Shown: positions 25,426 to 33,482, numbered from the stretch's first letter. The stretch is 64,000 nucleotides of DNA from DATKWD01 sp963704815 (GCA_963704815.1 CAVPHU010000001.1:1054001-1118000); one strand, 5' to 3'. The notes: generated by a model from the letters alone, not told the origin. Numbers and translations: made by a program.

Positions 25426-26004
25426 TCAGATGCGCACATGGCAGCCGTCGACGTGGTCGTCGACCAGGCCGCCGGACTGCATGAACGCATAGACCGTCGT
25501 CGGTCCCACGAACCGAAAGCCCCGGCGCTTGAGCTCGGACGACAGCGCGTGCGACTCGGGTGTGTCGTTGGGGACCTCATGGGCGGCGATGCGACGGCCG
25601 CGAGGTTCGGGGGCGAAGGACCACACCACCTCGGACAGCGACGTACCCTGGTCGTGAAGCGCCAGCGTCGCCTGAGCGTTCGAGATCGTGGCCTCGATCT
25701 TGCCGCGGTGGCGGATGATGGCTGCGTCGCCCAGCAGGCGCTGGATCTCGGGCTCGCCGTACGCCGCCACCGTCGCGATCTCGAAACCGTCGAAGGCCGT
25801 CCGGAACGCAGGACGCTTGCGAAGCACGGTGATCCACGACAGTCCGGCCTGGAACCCCTCGAGGTTGAGGAGTTCGAAGACCTCGCGCTCGTCTCGTGTC
25901 GGTCGTCCCCACTCGCGATCGTGATACGCGACGTAGTCGGGGTCGTCACCGCACCACCAGCATCGGGTGACGCCGTCGTCGCCGGTCAGAAGTCGCTCGT
26001 CCAC
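25426..26004 (-). CDS. tag: DNA-3-methyladenine glycosylase I
   Basis: Tag excises N3-methyladenine from DNA, starting base excision repair. The 192 residues align with E. coli Tag throughout: CWWCGDDPDYVAYHDREWG, with the N-terminal zinc ligand region, LEGFQAGLSWITVLRKR with the catalytic Glu, IIRHRGKIEATI, KRRGFRFVGPTTVYAFMQ, and VDDHVDGCHVR. I chose a GTG at 26004 that gives the family length, since no ATG lies near the conserved start. It is divergent from the PPOX-family gene, with 27 bp between starts. The hisE gene follows after 40 bp but need not be related. Confidence 0.92.
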   Translation of the reverse strand: MDERLLTGDDGVTRCWWCGDDPDYVAYHDREWGRPTRDEREVFELLNLEGFQAGLSWITVLRKRPAFRTAFDGFEIATVAAYGEPEIQRLLGDAAIIRHRGKIEATISNAQATLALHDQGTSLSEVVWSFAPEPRGRRIAAHEVPNDTPESHALSSELKRRGFRFVGPTTVYAFMQSGGLVDDHVDGCHVRI

Positions 26005-26031
26005 GCTCCAGTCTGGCCGTAACGTCACCGC

Positions 26032-26592
26032 ATGGGACTGCTCCTCGACCGACTCCGTCCGGACCTCATCGAGTTCGCGGAGGCCCAGCCACTCTGGTTC
26101 GTGGCGTCGGCGCCGCTGGCGGCCGACGGCCACGTCAACGTCTCGCCGAAGGGACTCGACTCGTTCCGGGTGATCGACGACACCACCGTCGCCTACCTCG
26201 ATCTCACCGGCTCCGGTGTCGAGACCATCGCCCATCTGGGCGAGAACGGCCGGATCACGCTGCTGTTCTGCTCCTATGGCGACAAGCCGCTGCTGCTTCG
26301 GCTCTACGGCGAAGGCGAGGCCGTGCGACCCGGCCACGCCGACTTCGACGATCTCGTCTCCCGGTTCCCGTCGGACCTCGGTGCCCTGCCGTCGGTTCGC
26401 AGCGTCATCCGAGTCCGCCTGCGCCGGGTCACCACCTCGTGCGGCTACGGCGTGCCGCAGATGGACTTCGTCGCCGACCGGGGCATGCTCGAGGACTGGG
26501 CCGACAAGCGGGGACCTGACGGCGTCGCCGAGTACCAGGCAGCGAAGAACGCGCACTCGATCGACGGTCTGCCAGGTCTCGTCAGTCGGTGA
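26032..26592 (+). CDS. Pyridoxamine-5'-phosphate-oxidase-fold protein
   Basis: This 186-residue split-barrel flavin or F420-binding protein has the segment WFVASAPLAADGHVNVSPKGLDSFRV, followed by AYLDLTGSGVETIAHL and RITLLFCSY, typical of a PPOX family of general oxidoreductases and heme- or F420-binding proteins. The C-terminal motif SCGYGVPQMDF is characteristic of this subgroup. The true cofactor (FMN, F420) cannot be told from sequence. It is divergent from tag, and its 3' end overlaps the convergent SDR gene by 11 bp. Confidence 0.85.
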   Translation: MGLLLDRLRPDLIEFAEAQPLWFVASAPLAADGHVNVSPKGLDSFRVIDDTTVAYLDLTGSGVETIAHLGENGRITLLFCSYGDKPLLLRLYGEGEAVRPGHADFDDLVSRFPSDLGALPSVRSVIRVRLRRVTTSCGYGVPQMDFVADRGMLEDWADKRGPDGVAEYQAAKNAHSIDGLPGLVSR

Positions 26593-27346
26593 ATGCCTTC
26601 ATCAGGTCGTCGGCCTGATGGCTGGGAAGACTGGCGCCCCCGTCGACCACCATGTCGATGCCCGTCACGTAGCTGGCCATCGGTGAGGCGAGGAACGTGA
26701 CGACCGCAGCGACCTCTGCAGCGTCGGCGATCCTCCCGGCCGGGATCCTCTCGGTGATCCGGGCCCGCAGGTCGGGGTCGTCGACCAGCGGCGCCGTCAG
26801 CGTGGTGGCTGCATAGCCCGGCGACACCGAGTTGGCCCGGATCGTGGGGCCGAACTCGAGCGCCGCGGTCTTGGTGAGGGCCACCAGCCCGGCCTTGGCC
26901 GCGTTGTAGGGCGCCTCGGCGCGATTGGGGCGGCTCGCGGTGAGGCCCGCGACGTTCACGATCGAGGCGCCTTCGCTGCTGGAGAGGGCGGTCCGCGCTT
27001 CGCGCATGGTGATGAACGCGGCGTCGAGGTTGACGGCCATGAGCCGGTGCCACTGGTCGTCGGTGTAGTCGTCGAACCGGGCGGCCATGCCGGTGCCGGC
27101 GTTGTTCACGAGGATCGACAGGCCGCCGAGCGCGCCGATGAGGTCGGCCGTCGCCGACGCGAGCGCCGGGCCGTCACCGACATCGCACGTGACCGAGGGC
27201 CGAGAGCTCTCGGCGAGCGCATCGTCGTCGCGGTCGATGACGCCGACGGTTGCCCCCTCGGCCTCGAATCGCCCGACGATCGCGGCTCCGATGCCGTGCG
27301 CACCACCGGTGACGATCGCCCGGTGGCCGTCGAGCAGGCCGGTCAC
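26582..27346 (-). CDS. Short-chain dehydrogenase/reductase
   Basis: This 254-residue classical SDR has VTGGAHGIG near the start (NAD(P) loop), CDVGDG, VNNAGTG, the substrate-side segment IVNVAGLTA and an intact PYNAAKAG (YxxxK), then SPGYAATTL and VDGGASLPS. It starts at a GTG that overlaps the stop of the EthD-domain gene by 4 bp (GTGA), so it is the last gene of the leftward TetR-LLM-SDR-EthD-SDR operon. The substrate is unknown; a hydroxyacyl-CoA or small alcohol is plausible from the operon content. Confidence 0.88.
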   Translation of the reverse strand: MTGLLDGHRAIVTGGAHGIGAAIVGRFEAEGATVGVIDRDDDALAESSRPSVTCDVGDGPALASATADLIGALGGLSILVNNAGTGMAARFDDYTDDQWHRLMAVNLDAAFITMREARTALSSSEGASIVNVAGLTASRPNRAEAPYNAAKAGLVALTKTAALEFGPTIRANSVSPGYAATTLTAPLVDDPDLRARITERIPAGRIADAAEVAAVVTFLASPMASYVTGIDMVVDGGASLPSHQADDLMKAFTD

Positions 27347-27691
27347 TCCTCGTCGCCGATCACGAGCCGCCCCTCGGTCACGAACATGACCTCGACCCGG
27401 TCGATGTCGAGCAGGAAGTGCTCATCGGGTTGCAGCACCTCGGCGTACGCCGGCTCGCTGACGAAGGCCAGGAACGCATCGGCCGACGCGAACCACTGGA
27501 GGGCCACGCCGTCCCAGTCTCCGCCGACCGCAGTGAGGCCACGGTCGGGAGGGTGCTGTTCGTAGCGGACGAGGTGGCGGGCGAGCTCGGGCGTGTCGCG
27601 GATCAGCGGCCCGTGGATCTCGCGCCAGTGGGTCTCGAACTCCTCGCGTGAGCGCAGGGTTCCGCACGAGGAAGGCGACGAGCTGGATCAT
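27343..27691 (-). pseudogene. EthD-domain protein, frame broken by one extra base
   Basis: The ATG at 27691 begins MIQLVAFLVRNPALTR, a normal start for an EthD-domain protein of the dimeric alpha/beta barrel family. The expected continuation EEFETHWREIHGPLIRD, then DWDGVALQWFASADAF and a C-terminal DIDRVEVMFVTEG, lies in another frame that has no start codon of its own. The two frames meet at about 27643-27652 and are reconciled by dropping one base (or adding two). The total span of 349 bp shows the +1. It lies 1 bp after the SDR stop and overlaps the next SDR start, so it belongs to the operon. An assembly error is likely. Confidence 0.75.
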
Positions 27692-27692
27692 T

Positions 27693-28472
27693 TCAGACCA
27701 GGAAGTGCCCGGCGTTGACGTGCAGCGCCTGTCCGGTGACCGGCTTCGACAGATCGCTGGCGAAGAACACCACCGACCCGGCGATCTCGCTGGAGTGGGG
27801 CAGATACTTCAGGCAGGTCTCGTCGGCCACCTCGTCGTAGACCTCCTGCGGGGTCACCCCCCGCTCCTTGGCGAGGTACTCGAAGTAGAACTCGACCGGC
27901 CCACCCCAGATGTAGCCCGGGTGGACACCGTTGACCCGGATGCCGAACGGCCCCAGTTCGACGGCCAGGGTCTTGGTCGCCGCAGCCAGGGCGTTCTTCG
28001 ACGCCGCGTAGGCGCCGTAGTCCTCGGCGATCCGGACCGTCGACATGGTGTTGATCATGATGATCCGACCCTCCCCGGCCGCCTTCATCGCCGGCACGAC
28101 CGCCTGGGTCATGCCCAGCGTGCCGAACGTGTTCACCTCGAAGGTCGCCCGCCACTCGTCGAGGTCGTCGTCCGCGAACGCCGTGTTCGTGCCGCCGTGG
28201 TAGGCGTTGTTGACGAGCACACCGATCGAGCCGAGCTCGTCGAGACAGGTCTGTGCGGCGGCGTCGCAGCTCGCCCGGTCGGTGATGTCGAGCTCGACCG
28301 GGATCGCCCGCCGGCCCAGCGCCTCCACCTCGGCAGCCACGGCCTCGCACTTGGCCAGCGTGCGGGCCCCGAGCACCAGGTCGGCGCCCTGTTCTGCCAA
28401 TGCCAGGGAGATGTCGCGACCCATCCCCGGACCGATGCCGGACACGATGGCCGTTCGTCCTTCGAGCAACAT
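27693..28472 (-). CDS. Short-chain dehydrogenase/reductase
   Basis: This 259-residue SDR has VSGIGPGMGRDI (a Gly-rich loop in the TGxxxGxG position), LDITDRAS, VNNAYHGG, INTMSTVR and an intact YAASKNAL (YxxxK), then VHPGYIWGGPVEFYFEYL and VNAGHFLV. The GIGPGMG loop and YIWGGPV segment recall SDRs of cyclohexanol, steroid or terpenoid pathways in actinobacteria. It starts with an ATG overlapped by the stop of the LLM gene by one base (TGATG) and is followed 1 bp later by the EthD-domain gene, so its expression is coupled within the TetR operon. Confidence 0.88.
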   Translation of the reverse strand: MLLEGRTAIVSGIGPGMGRDISLALAEQGADLVLGARTLAKCEAVAAEVEALGRRAIPVELDITDRASCDAAAQTCLDELGSIGVLVNNAYHGGTNTAFADDDLDEWRATFEVNTFGTLGMTQAVVPAMKAAGEGRIIMINTMSTVRIAEDYGAYAASKNALAAATKTLAVELGPFGIRVNGVHPGYIWGGPVEFYFEYLAKERGVTPQEVYDEVADETCLKYLPHSSEIAGSVVFFASDLSKPVTGQALHVNAGHFLV

Positions 28473-29407
28473 CAGACATCCTCCACATGAGCGAGCAACG
28501 GGCCGACCTCGGCACCGAACCGGCCGATCTGGTCGACCAGTTCGCCCACCGACTGCGACGGGAATCGCACCTGCACCTGATCGGCGCCGGCGGCGGCGAA
28601 CTTGCCGAGAAAGCGGGCGAGCTTCTCCGCAGGAGCGGCGAAGGTGTGCTCCGGCACGTCCCAGTCGGCCTCACCGACGTACAGGTCGCCGCACAACGAC
28701 CCGAGCGTGAACGGGCCGTCACGTCGAGCCGCCTCGCGCTCGGCCCGGATGAAGTCGTAGGCGGCCGGGAGGTCGGGAAGGGTCGTCCGTTGCGGCAACC
28801 ATCCGTTGCCCCGCAAGGCGGCGCGACGCATCGCCGGCTTCGACGACCCCGCAACCCAGATCGGTAGCTCGTCCTGGGCCGGGCGAGGCCGCTGGCCCAG
28901 ACCGTCGAAGGACCATTCATCACCGCTGTGGGAGGCGAACTCGTCGCCGAACGCAGCCCGGATCGCGTCGATCGACTCGTCGAGCAACTTGCCTCGGCGA
29001 CCGAAGTCGACTCCGAGCGCCTCGAACTCCCCTTCGACGTGTCCGGCACCGACACCCATCACCACCCGGCCCTTGGACAGGTGATCGAGCGTGGCGAAGC
29101 TCTTGGCGACCTGGAGCGGATGCCGATAGATCGGAACGTAGATGTGCGACAGCAGGCGCACCCGCTCGGTGGCGGCTGCGAGGAAGCCCAGGGTGGCCAC
29201 GGTGTCGTACCACCCGGTGCTCATCGCATCGGCCTGGGCCGACGGGATCGCGACGTGGTCGCACACCGCGACGTAGTCGAAGCCGGCTGCATCGGCGGCG
29301 ACGGCGACCTGCCGCAGCTCGTCGGGGCCTGCGTCGCGCTCCCACGGCCGCACATAGATCGATGACTGGGACTGGATCGGCAGCTGGAGACCGAAGGCGA
29401 GGGTCAT
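28472..29407 (-). CDS. LLM-class oxidoreductase, probably F420-dependent
   Basis: This 311-residue luciferase-like TIM-barrel protein has ADAAGFDYVAVCDHVAIP near the start, LGFLAAATERVRLLSHIYVPIYRHPLQVAKSFATLDHLSKGR, and VMGVGAGHVEGEFEALGVDF, which are the landmarks of the TIGR03619-type F420-dependent family. These enzymes use F420 (or FMN) to oxidise or reduce alcohols, aldehydes or unsaturated acids. I chose the ATG at 29407; it stands 7 bp after the TetR stop, and its own stop overlaps the SDR start. It is the second gene of the leftward operon, so TetR probably controls it. Confidence 0.87.
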   Translation of the reverse strand: MTLAFGLQLPIQSQSSIYVRPWERDAGPDELRQVAVAADAAGFDYVAVCDHVAIPSAQADAMSTGWYDTVATLGFLAAATERVRLLSHIYVPIYRHPLQVAKSFATLDHLSKGRVVMGVGAGHVEGEFEALGVDFGRRGKLLDESIDAIRAAFGDEFASHSGDEWSFDGLGQRPRPAQDELPIWVAGSSKPAMRRAALRGNGWLPQRTTLPDLPAAYDFIRAEREAARRDGPFTLGSLCGDLYVGEADWDVPEHTFAAPAEKLARFLGKFAAAGADQVQVRFPSQSVGELVDQIGRFGAEVGPLLAHVEDV

Positions 29408-29414
29408 GGTTGGT

Positions 29415-30068
29415 TCACTCCTGGGGGCTGAGTCCGGTGGCGCCCCAGCACACCTGTCGGACGAGCGAGCTCTGGAGATCGGCCGAGCCGATGCCCCATT
29501 GTTCGAACGCGGATCGACGGCCGCCGATGTGGGCGAGCATCGTGACCAGCACGCTCGCGTGGGCGAGGGGGACGATGTCGGGGGCGTGCCGGCCGGCCTG
29601 CTGGTGCCGGGCAACGACCTCGGCCATCGCCTGGGCTGCGGGGCTGAGCAGCCGTGCGCGGAGCTCACGGAATCGGTCGTCGCCTTCGGACATGGCCAGG
29701 TCGACGACGCGGAGCACCGGCTGGAACTCGTCGAAGAAGTTGAGGAAGGTGTCGACGGTCGCGGACGACGAGGCGAAGGCCTCCTCAGGCGTCCACGGCG
29801 ACGCCTCGATCACCTGGACCAGCGGGTTCTCCTCGACGGTCTGCTCGGCCAACGCGAGCACGGCGCTCTCGATGTCGACGAAGTACTGGTAGAAGGTGGC
29901 CGGCGACGTGCCGGCGTCGCGGGCGATGTCGATCACCTTGAGGTCACGGAACGACGACGTGGCCAGTTGCGACGCCGTCTCGTCGAGCAAACGCTGACGG
30001 GTCGCCATGCCGCGCCGCCCGGGAACCCGACCGTCGACCGCTCGCAACTCGTCGCTGTCGGTGGTCAC
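29415..30068 (-). CDS. TetR-family transcriptional regulator
   Basis: This 217-residue regulator has an N-terminal helix-turn-helix, DIARDAGTSPATFYQYFVDIES, with the usual TxxTFYxxF pattern, preceded by a lead-in TRQRLLDETASQLA. The rest is a helical ligand domain. It starts at a GTG; the dyad at 30089 lies 21 bp upstream, suggesting autoregulation. It heads the leftward LLM-SDR-EthD-SDR operon, and an isochorismatase-like gene lies just upstream on the same strand. The ligand may be an acyl-CoA or ketone intermediate, but this is inference. Confidence 0.88.
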   Translation of the reverse strand: MTTDSDELRAVDGRVPGRRGMATRQRLLDETASQLATSSFRDLKVIDIARDAGTSPATFYQYFVDIESAVLALAEQTVEENPLVQVIEASPWTPEEAFASSSATVDTFLNFFDEFQPVLRVVDLAMSEGDDRFRELRARLLSPAAQAMAEVVARHQQAGRHAPDIVPLAHASVLVTMLAHIGGRRSAFEQWGIGSADLQSSLVRQVCWGATGLSPQE

Positions 30069-30088
30069 GGGCGGCAACCTAGCCAAAG

Positions 30089-30103
30089 CTGACGGTCCCT
30101 CAG
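30089..30103. promoter_or_regulatory. Putative TetR operator
   Basis: CTGACGGTCCCTCAG is a 15-bp dyad with half-sites CTGACGG and CTGAGGG around one T. It lies 21 bp upstream of the tetR GTG and overlaps the last codon of the isochorismatase-like gene. The outer pattern CTGAC-N5-(G/C)TCAG is shared with the dyad at 23301-23315. Confidence 0.4.
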
Positions 30104-30723
30104 TCCTGGGCCCATGCGCTGACGACCGCATCGACGTCGGTCACGGTGGCCAGCAACGACAGCGTGTGTTCGATGACGGCGTCGGCGTACGACTCCGGCA
30201 CTCCGGCGACCGCATCGACCGGCAGCACGAATTGATAGCCGAGGTTGACCGCATCCATGGCGAGGTTGGTGATGGCGACGTTGACCGAGACACCCACGCC
30301 GATGACGGTCCGAACGCCGAGGTTGCGGAGCAACGCATCGAGATCGGTGCCGGCCATCGGACCGAGGCCATGGAGACGGGTCGACACCAGATCGCGGTCG
30401 TCGCGAGGGATGTCGGCGACCAGCTCCGCTTCGAAGGACCCGGGGAACAGCTCGACCGGCGCCTTGCGCACCCCCATGAACAGCCGGGCGTTGGTGTTGG
30501 ACCCACGTCCGTCGGCCCGGCGGGCGGCGAGACAGTGCACCACCTGGACGCCGTGCTGGTGGGCTGCCGACACCAGGCGCACCACCGCCGGGAGCATCGA
30601 CTGACGGGCTTGGTCGGCCAGCACCGGCAGGGCGGCATCGACTCCGATGATGCCGTTCTGACACTCCTGGGTCACCACGGCTGTGTGCGCGGGATCGACG
30701 AGTGTGGCGAGGTCGCGAGGCAC
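30100..30723 (-). CDS. Isochorismatase-fold protein lacking the catalytic Cys
   Basis: This 207-residue protein has the cysteine-hydrolase (isochorismatase) fold, shown by TAVVTQECQNGIIG, VHCLAARRADGRGSN, and VIGVGVSVNVAITNLAMDAVNLGYQ. The usual catalytic Asp (DMQ) position is Glu in TQECQ, and the catalytic Cys position (TNVCVE) is Ala in VNVAIT. An actinobacterial subgroup with such NVA segments exists, so it may have a different function or none of the hydrolase chemistry. It starts at a GTG, 30 bp from the divergent YceI-like fragment, and ends 31 bp before the tetR start. Confidence 0.75.
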   Translation of the reverse strand: MPRDLATLVDPAHTAVVTQECQNGIIGVDAALPVLADQARQSMLPAVVRLVSAAHQHGVQVVHCLAARRADGRGSNTNARLFMGVRKAPVELFPGSFEAELVADIPRDDRDLVSTRLHGLGPMAGTDLDALLRNLGVRTVIGVGVSVNVAITNLAMDAVNLGYQFVLPVDAVAGVPESYADAVIEHTLSLLATVTDVDAVVSAWAQD

Positions 30724-30753
30724 ACGAAGACGGTAGACGCGGCAGATTGCCCC

Positions 30754-30951
30754 ATGGCCAAGCGAACCAATCGGCAACGGCCCGTCGAGGTCGCCGTCGA
30801 TGCCCAGATCGCCGGCCCGAACCTCCTCGTGGTGGGCAGCGCTCCCGTCGTGCTCAGCGACTACGACATCACCGCACCCAGCGCAGGGCGGGTCGTGAGC
30901 ATCGAGAATGCAGGAGAGTTCGAGTTCGAGCTGATCCTCGAACGCGCCTGA
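30754..30951 (+). CDS. Short fragment resembling the C-terminus of YceI
   Basis: This 65-residue reading frame starts with an ATG (MAKRTNRQRPVEVAV). From residue 10 on it resembles the last 55 residues of YceI-family lipocalin-like proteins: RPVEVAVDAQIAGPNLLVVG, VLSDYDITAPSAG, and a closing EFEFELILERA. The N-terminal two thirds of YceI are absent, and the preceding DNA encodes the divergent isochorismatase-like protein. It may be a truncated gene, a remnant, or a real mini-protein. It is not coupled to any neighbour. Confidence 0.5.
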   Translation: MAKRTNRQRPVEVAVDAQIAGPNLLVVGSAPVVLSDYDITAPSAGRVVSIENAGEFEFELILERA

Positions 30952-31000
30952 CCTGCTCGCGCTGGTGTGACCTCGCGGGGACGTACCATCCAGATCGACC

Positions 31001-31846
31001 ATGATCGCCGTCTTCGTCGTCTTCCTCACGGTCATCTTCTCGCTGCTCGTGACCCGGGTGGCGACGGTGATGCTCACGCTCACCGGCATGTCTCGCGAAT
31101 CGGCCCGGTTCCAGGCCCGTTCGGCCTTCAGCGGAACCGGGTTCACGACGACGGAGTCCGAGACGGTGGTGAACCACCCGGTGCGGCGCCGGGTCATCAT
31201 GTCGCTGATCCTGCTCGGGAACGCCGGGATCGTCTCGGGCCTGGCTGCCCTGCTGCTCTCCTTCAACGCCGTGACCGGTTCGGGCGATGCTGCGCTCCGC
31301 CTCACCATCCTCACCCTCGGGCTGGTGCTCCTCTGGCGCTTCGCCGCGAGCCAGATCGTCGACCGGGCGATGTCCCGGGTCATCGAACGTGCGCTTCGCC
31401 GATTCACCGACCTCGACGTGCGCGACTACGCGGGGCTGCTGCGGCTCGCTGATCAATGGGTGGTCGGCGAGATCGAGGTCGACGAGGGCGACTGGCTCTG
31501 CGACGTGCCGCTGGGCGCCCTCGACCTCGCCGCCGAGGGTGTGCTGGTCCTCGGGATCGAGCGAGCCGATGGGCGCTGGGTCGGTGCCCCGAACCGGGAG
31601 TCCCGCCTCCACGACGGCGACGTCGCGGTCATCTACGGCAAACGGGACACGATCGAGCGCATCGATGCCCGAGAGCGGACGGCCGAAGGAGAGCTCGACT
31701 GGGTGAGCAGTCAGGTCGAGTTCACCGCCGAGTACCTCGAGCAGCAGGTGGTCGATCGGGCCGCCACCTCCGAGCGCTCCGAATCGGCGCCGATCCAGCC
31801 GAAGTTGACCGCGGACGATCGCCCCGACGATTCGTCGGACCTCTAG
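31001..31846 (+). CDS. Membrane protein with TrkA-C (RCK_C) domain
   Basis: This 281-residue protein has three predicted membrane helices (about 3-25, 66-88 and 97-117) followed by a cytoplasmic TrkA-C-like domain (about 150-225), recognised by DWLCDVPLGAL, EGVLVLGIERADG, and LHDGDVAVIYGKRDTIERI. The last 50 residues are polar and acidic. TrkA-C domains bind small ligands in ion-transport systems, so a role in potassium or other cation transport is possible, but no channel or transporter is adjacent. The loop TGFTTTESE after the first helix recalls the filter region of KtrB/TrkH-type transporters, without enough similarity to be sure. Confidence 0.7.
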   Translation: MIAVFVVFLTVIFSLLVTRVATVMLTLTGMSRESARFQARSAFSGTGFTTTESETVVNHPVRRRVIMSLILLGNAGIVSGLAALLLSFNAVTGSGDAALRLTILTLGLVLLWRFAASQIVDRAMSRVIERALRRFTDLDVRDYAGLLRLADQWVVGEIEVDEGDWLCDVPLGALDLAAEGVLVLGIERADGRWVGAPNRESRLHDGDVAVIYGKRDTIERIDARERTAEGELDWVSSQVEFTAEYLEQQVVDRAATSERSESAPIQPKLTADDRPDDSSDL

Positions 31847-31876
31847 GCTCTCTGGCTCTCGCACGAAGGAGCTCTC

Positions 31877-32158
31877 ATGGGACGACGCAAGCAGCGGGCC
31901 GAGGAAGCCATCGACGCGGTCGCCGACCTGGCCGACGAGGTCATGGACAACGTCATCGACCGGGCCGAGGAAGCCCGCGGCAAGGCCGTGAGGTCCACCA
32001 AGAAGGCGCGCCGTCGAGTCGAACGCGCCGCCCGGAAGGCCAAGCGCAAGCTCGATCGGGCCTGGAATCGAGGTCGCTTCCGGACCAGGCGCCTTCAGCG
32101 CAAGGCCGAGCGGAAGATCAACCGGGCAGCCGAGAAGGTCGAGGACATCGCCGACTGA
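31877..32158 (+). CDS. Small basic helical protein (histone-H1-like)
   Basis: This 93-residue protein has an acidic helical N-terminal half (EEAIDAVADLADEVMDNVID) and a very basic C-terminal half rich in Arg and Lys (STKKARRRVERAARKAKRKL), with hardly any hydrophobic core. This resembles H1-like nucleoid or RNA-associated proteins. It has a good ribosome site (GAAGGAG, 7 bp before the ATG). It is 30 bp after the TrkA-C gene, followed by a GC-rich inverted repeat. I cannot assign a family. Confidence 0.6.
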   Translation: MGRRKQRAEEAIDAVADLADEVMDNVIDRAEEARGKAVRSTKKARRRVERAARKAKRKLDRAWNRGRFRTRRLQRKAERKINRAAEKVEDIAD

Positions 32159-32160
32159 CT

Positions 32161-32198
32161 GGGGAGCTGCGCGGAAGGGCCAGGTCTCGCAGCTCCCC
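32161..32198 (+). terminator. GC-rich hairpin after the basic-protein gene
   Basis: GGGGAGCTGC and GCAGCTCCCC form a perfect 10-bp inverted repeat with an 18-nt loop, starting 2 bp after the stop codon. No T-tract follows, so it is not a classic intrinsic terminator, but its position and strength suggest a transcription end or mRNA 3' protector. Confidence 0.6.
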
Positions 32199-32201
32199 GC
32201 T

Positions 32202-32456
32202 ATACCCGCTCCTGTCACTCCTTCGTCGCAACGGGCCGCTCGGGCCCCGGCCATACCCGCTCCTGTCACTCCTTCGTCGCAACGGGCCGCTCGGGCCCCG
32301 GCCATACCCGCTCCTGTCACTCCTTCGTCGCAACGGGCCGCTCGGGCCCCGGCCATACCCGCTCCTGTCACTCCTTCGTCGCAACGGGCCGCTCGGGCCC
32401 CGGCCATACCCGCTCCTGTCACTCCTTCGTCGCAACGGGCCGCTCGGGCCCCGGCC
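32202..32456. repeat. Minisatellite, five 51-bp tandem units
   Basis: Five identical copies of a 51-bp unit starting ATACCCGCTCCTGTC and ending CGGGCCCCGGCC run head to tail without spacers. They start at 32202, 32253, 32304, 32355 and 32406. Each unit contains a GGGCC/GGCCC hairpin of 5 bp. The array is in the 326-bp gap between the convergent basic-protein and epimerase genes. Since 51 is a multiple of three, the array is open in several frames, but the resulting 17-residue repeats look like by-products. Confidence 0.9.
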
Positions 32457-32484
32457 GAGCACGGCACCTGCTTCGCGACGGCGC

Positions 32485-33471
32485 CTATCCCCTCGACCTC
32501 TGAGAGCGGGCGGCGCCGATCGCCGCTGCGTAGGCGCGCATCCCGTCAGCGAGATCGACCGGCGCCCACCCGAGTTCGCGACGAGCCTTGTCGCCCGAGA
32601 ACGCATAGTCGCAGCCCATGGTGGCCAGGTACTCCGACACCATCGGCCCGCGCTGGCCGAGCACGGGTCTGACCGCCCGGGCGACGCGCGAGGCCGCCCG
32701 GAGCGTGCGGTCACCCATGTTGAGGAACGGGGGCCGGCGGCTCGCGGCGCCGGCGATCTCGGCGAACCACTCACGAAACGTCACCGCCTGGGCGCACGCC
32801 AGGTACTCACCTCCGGCAGCACCGTGTTCGGCCACCCGAACCAGCAGATCTGCGGCATCGTCGACGTTGACCGTGCTCTGCATGCCCAGCGGCCGCCAGC
32901 CGATGGGGCTCGGCGTGGTCATGTACCGCTCGATCATCTTCCCGAGGGTGGACGTGTCTCCGGGGCCGTAGATTCCGCCCGGCGACACGATGCGGACGTC
33001 GGCCCCGGCCTCAGCGGCTCGGCGCGCCGCCAGGTGCCCATCGCGTTTCGTCCGCTCGTAGTGGGTCAGGGGTTCGGTGTCGGCCCAGTACGACTCGTCC
33101 CTCACGGTCGTTCCGGTCGGACCGTTGGCGGTGACGCTGCTCACGTGGATGAGTGTCGCGCCGGCGTCGACCGAGGCCGAGATCGCCGCCTCGACACCGT
33201 CGATGTTGACCGCTTCCATGCGACTCGGATCGGCCGGGCCCATCTCGTACATCGCCGCGCAGTGGAACACCACGTCCGTCCCGACCGCCGCAGCCCGAAA
33301 CGAGACCGGATCGGTGACATCGCCGGTCGAGACCTCGTGACGAACCTCACGGAGGCGACTCAGGTCGGACGTCGACCGCGCCAGGACGCGGACGTCGTGG
33401 CCGTCGGTGGCAAGCCTGCGGGCCAGGTGACTTCCGAGGAATCCGGTCGCACCGGTGACGAGCGCACGCAT
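32485..33471 (-). CDS. NAD-dependent epimerase/dehydratase (extended SDR)
   Basis: This 328-residue extended SDR has VTGATGFLGSHLARRL at the N-terminus, VFHCAAMYEMG, VSSVTANGP and a catalytic YERTKRDG (YxxxK), then PGGIYGPGD. Such proteins modify nucleotide sugars, or reduce hydroxysteroids or dihydroflavonols; the group resembling YfcH or 3-beta-HSD is large, so substrate assignment is not possible. It starts with an ATG 11 bp after the EamA transporter gene. Its 3' end faces the 51-bp minisatellite. Confidence 0.85.
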   Translation of the reverse strand: MRALVTGATGFLGSHLARRLATDGHDVRVLARSTSDLSRLREVRHEVSTGDVTDPVSFRAAAVGTDVVFHCAAMYEMGPADPSRMEAVNIDGVEAAISASVDAGATLIHVSSVTANGPTGTTVRDESYWADTEPLTHYERTKRDGHLAARRAAEAGADVRIVSPGGIYGPGDTSTLGKMIERYMTTPSPIGWRPLGMQSTVNVDDAADLLVRVAEHGAAGGEYLACAQAVTFREWFAEIAGAASRRPPFLNMGDRTLRAASRVARAVRPVLGQRGPMVSEYLATMGCDYAFSGDKARRELGWAPVDLADGMRAYAAAIGAARSQRSRG

Positions 33472-33482
33472 GGCGGCTGACA

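Noticed and set aside
32202..32456. 51-bp repeats as a CRISPR array
   Set aside because: The units are directly adjacent without spacers and there are no cas genes; it is a tandem minisatellite.
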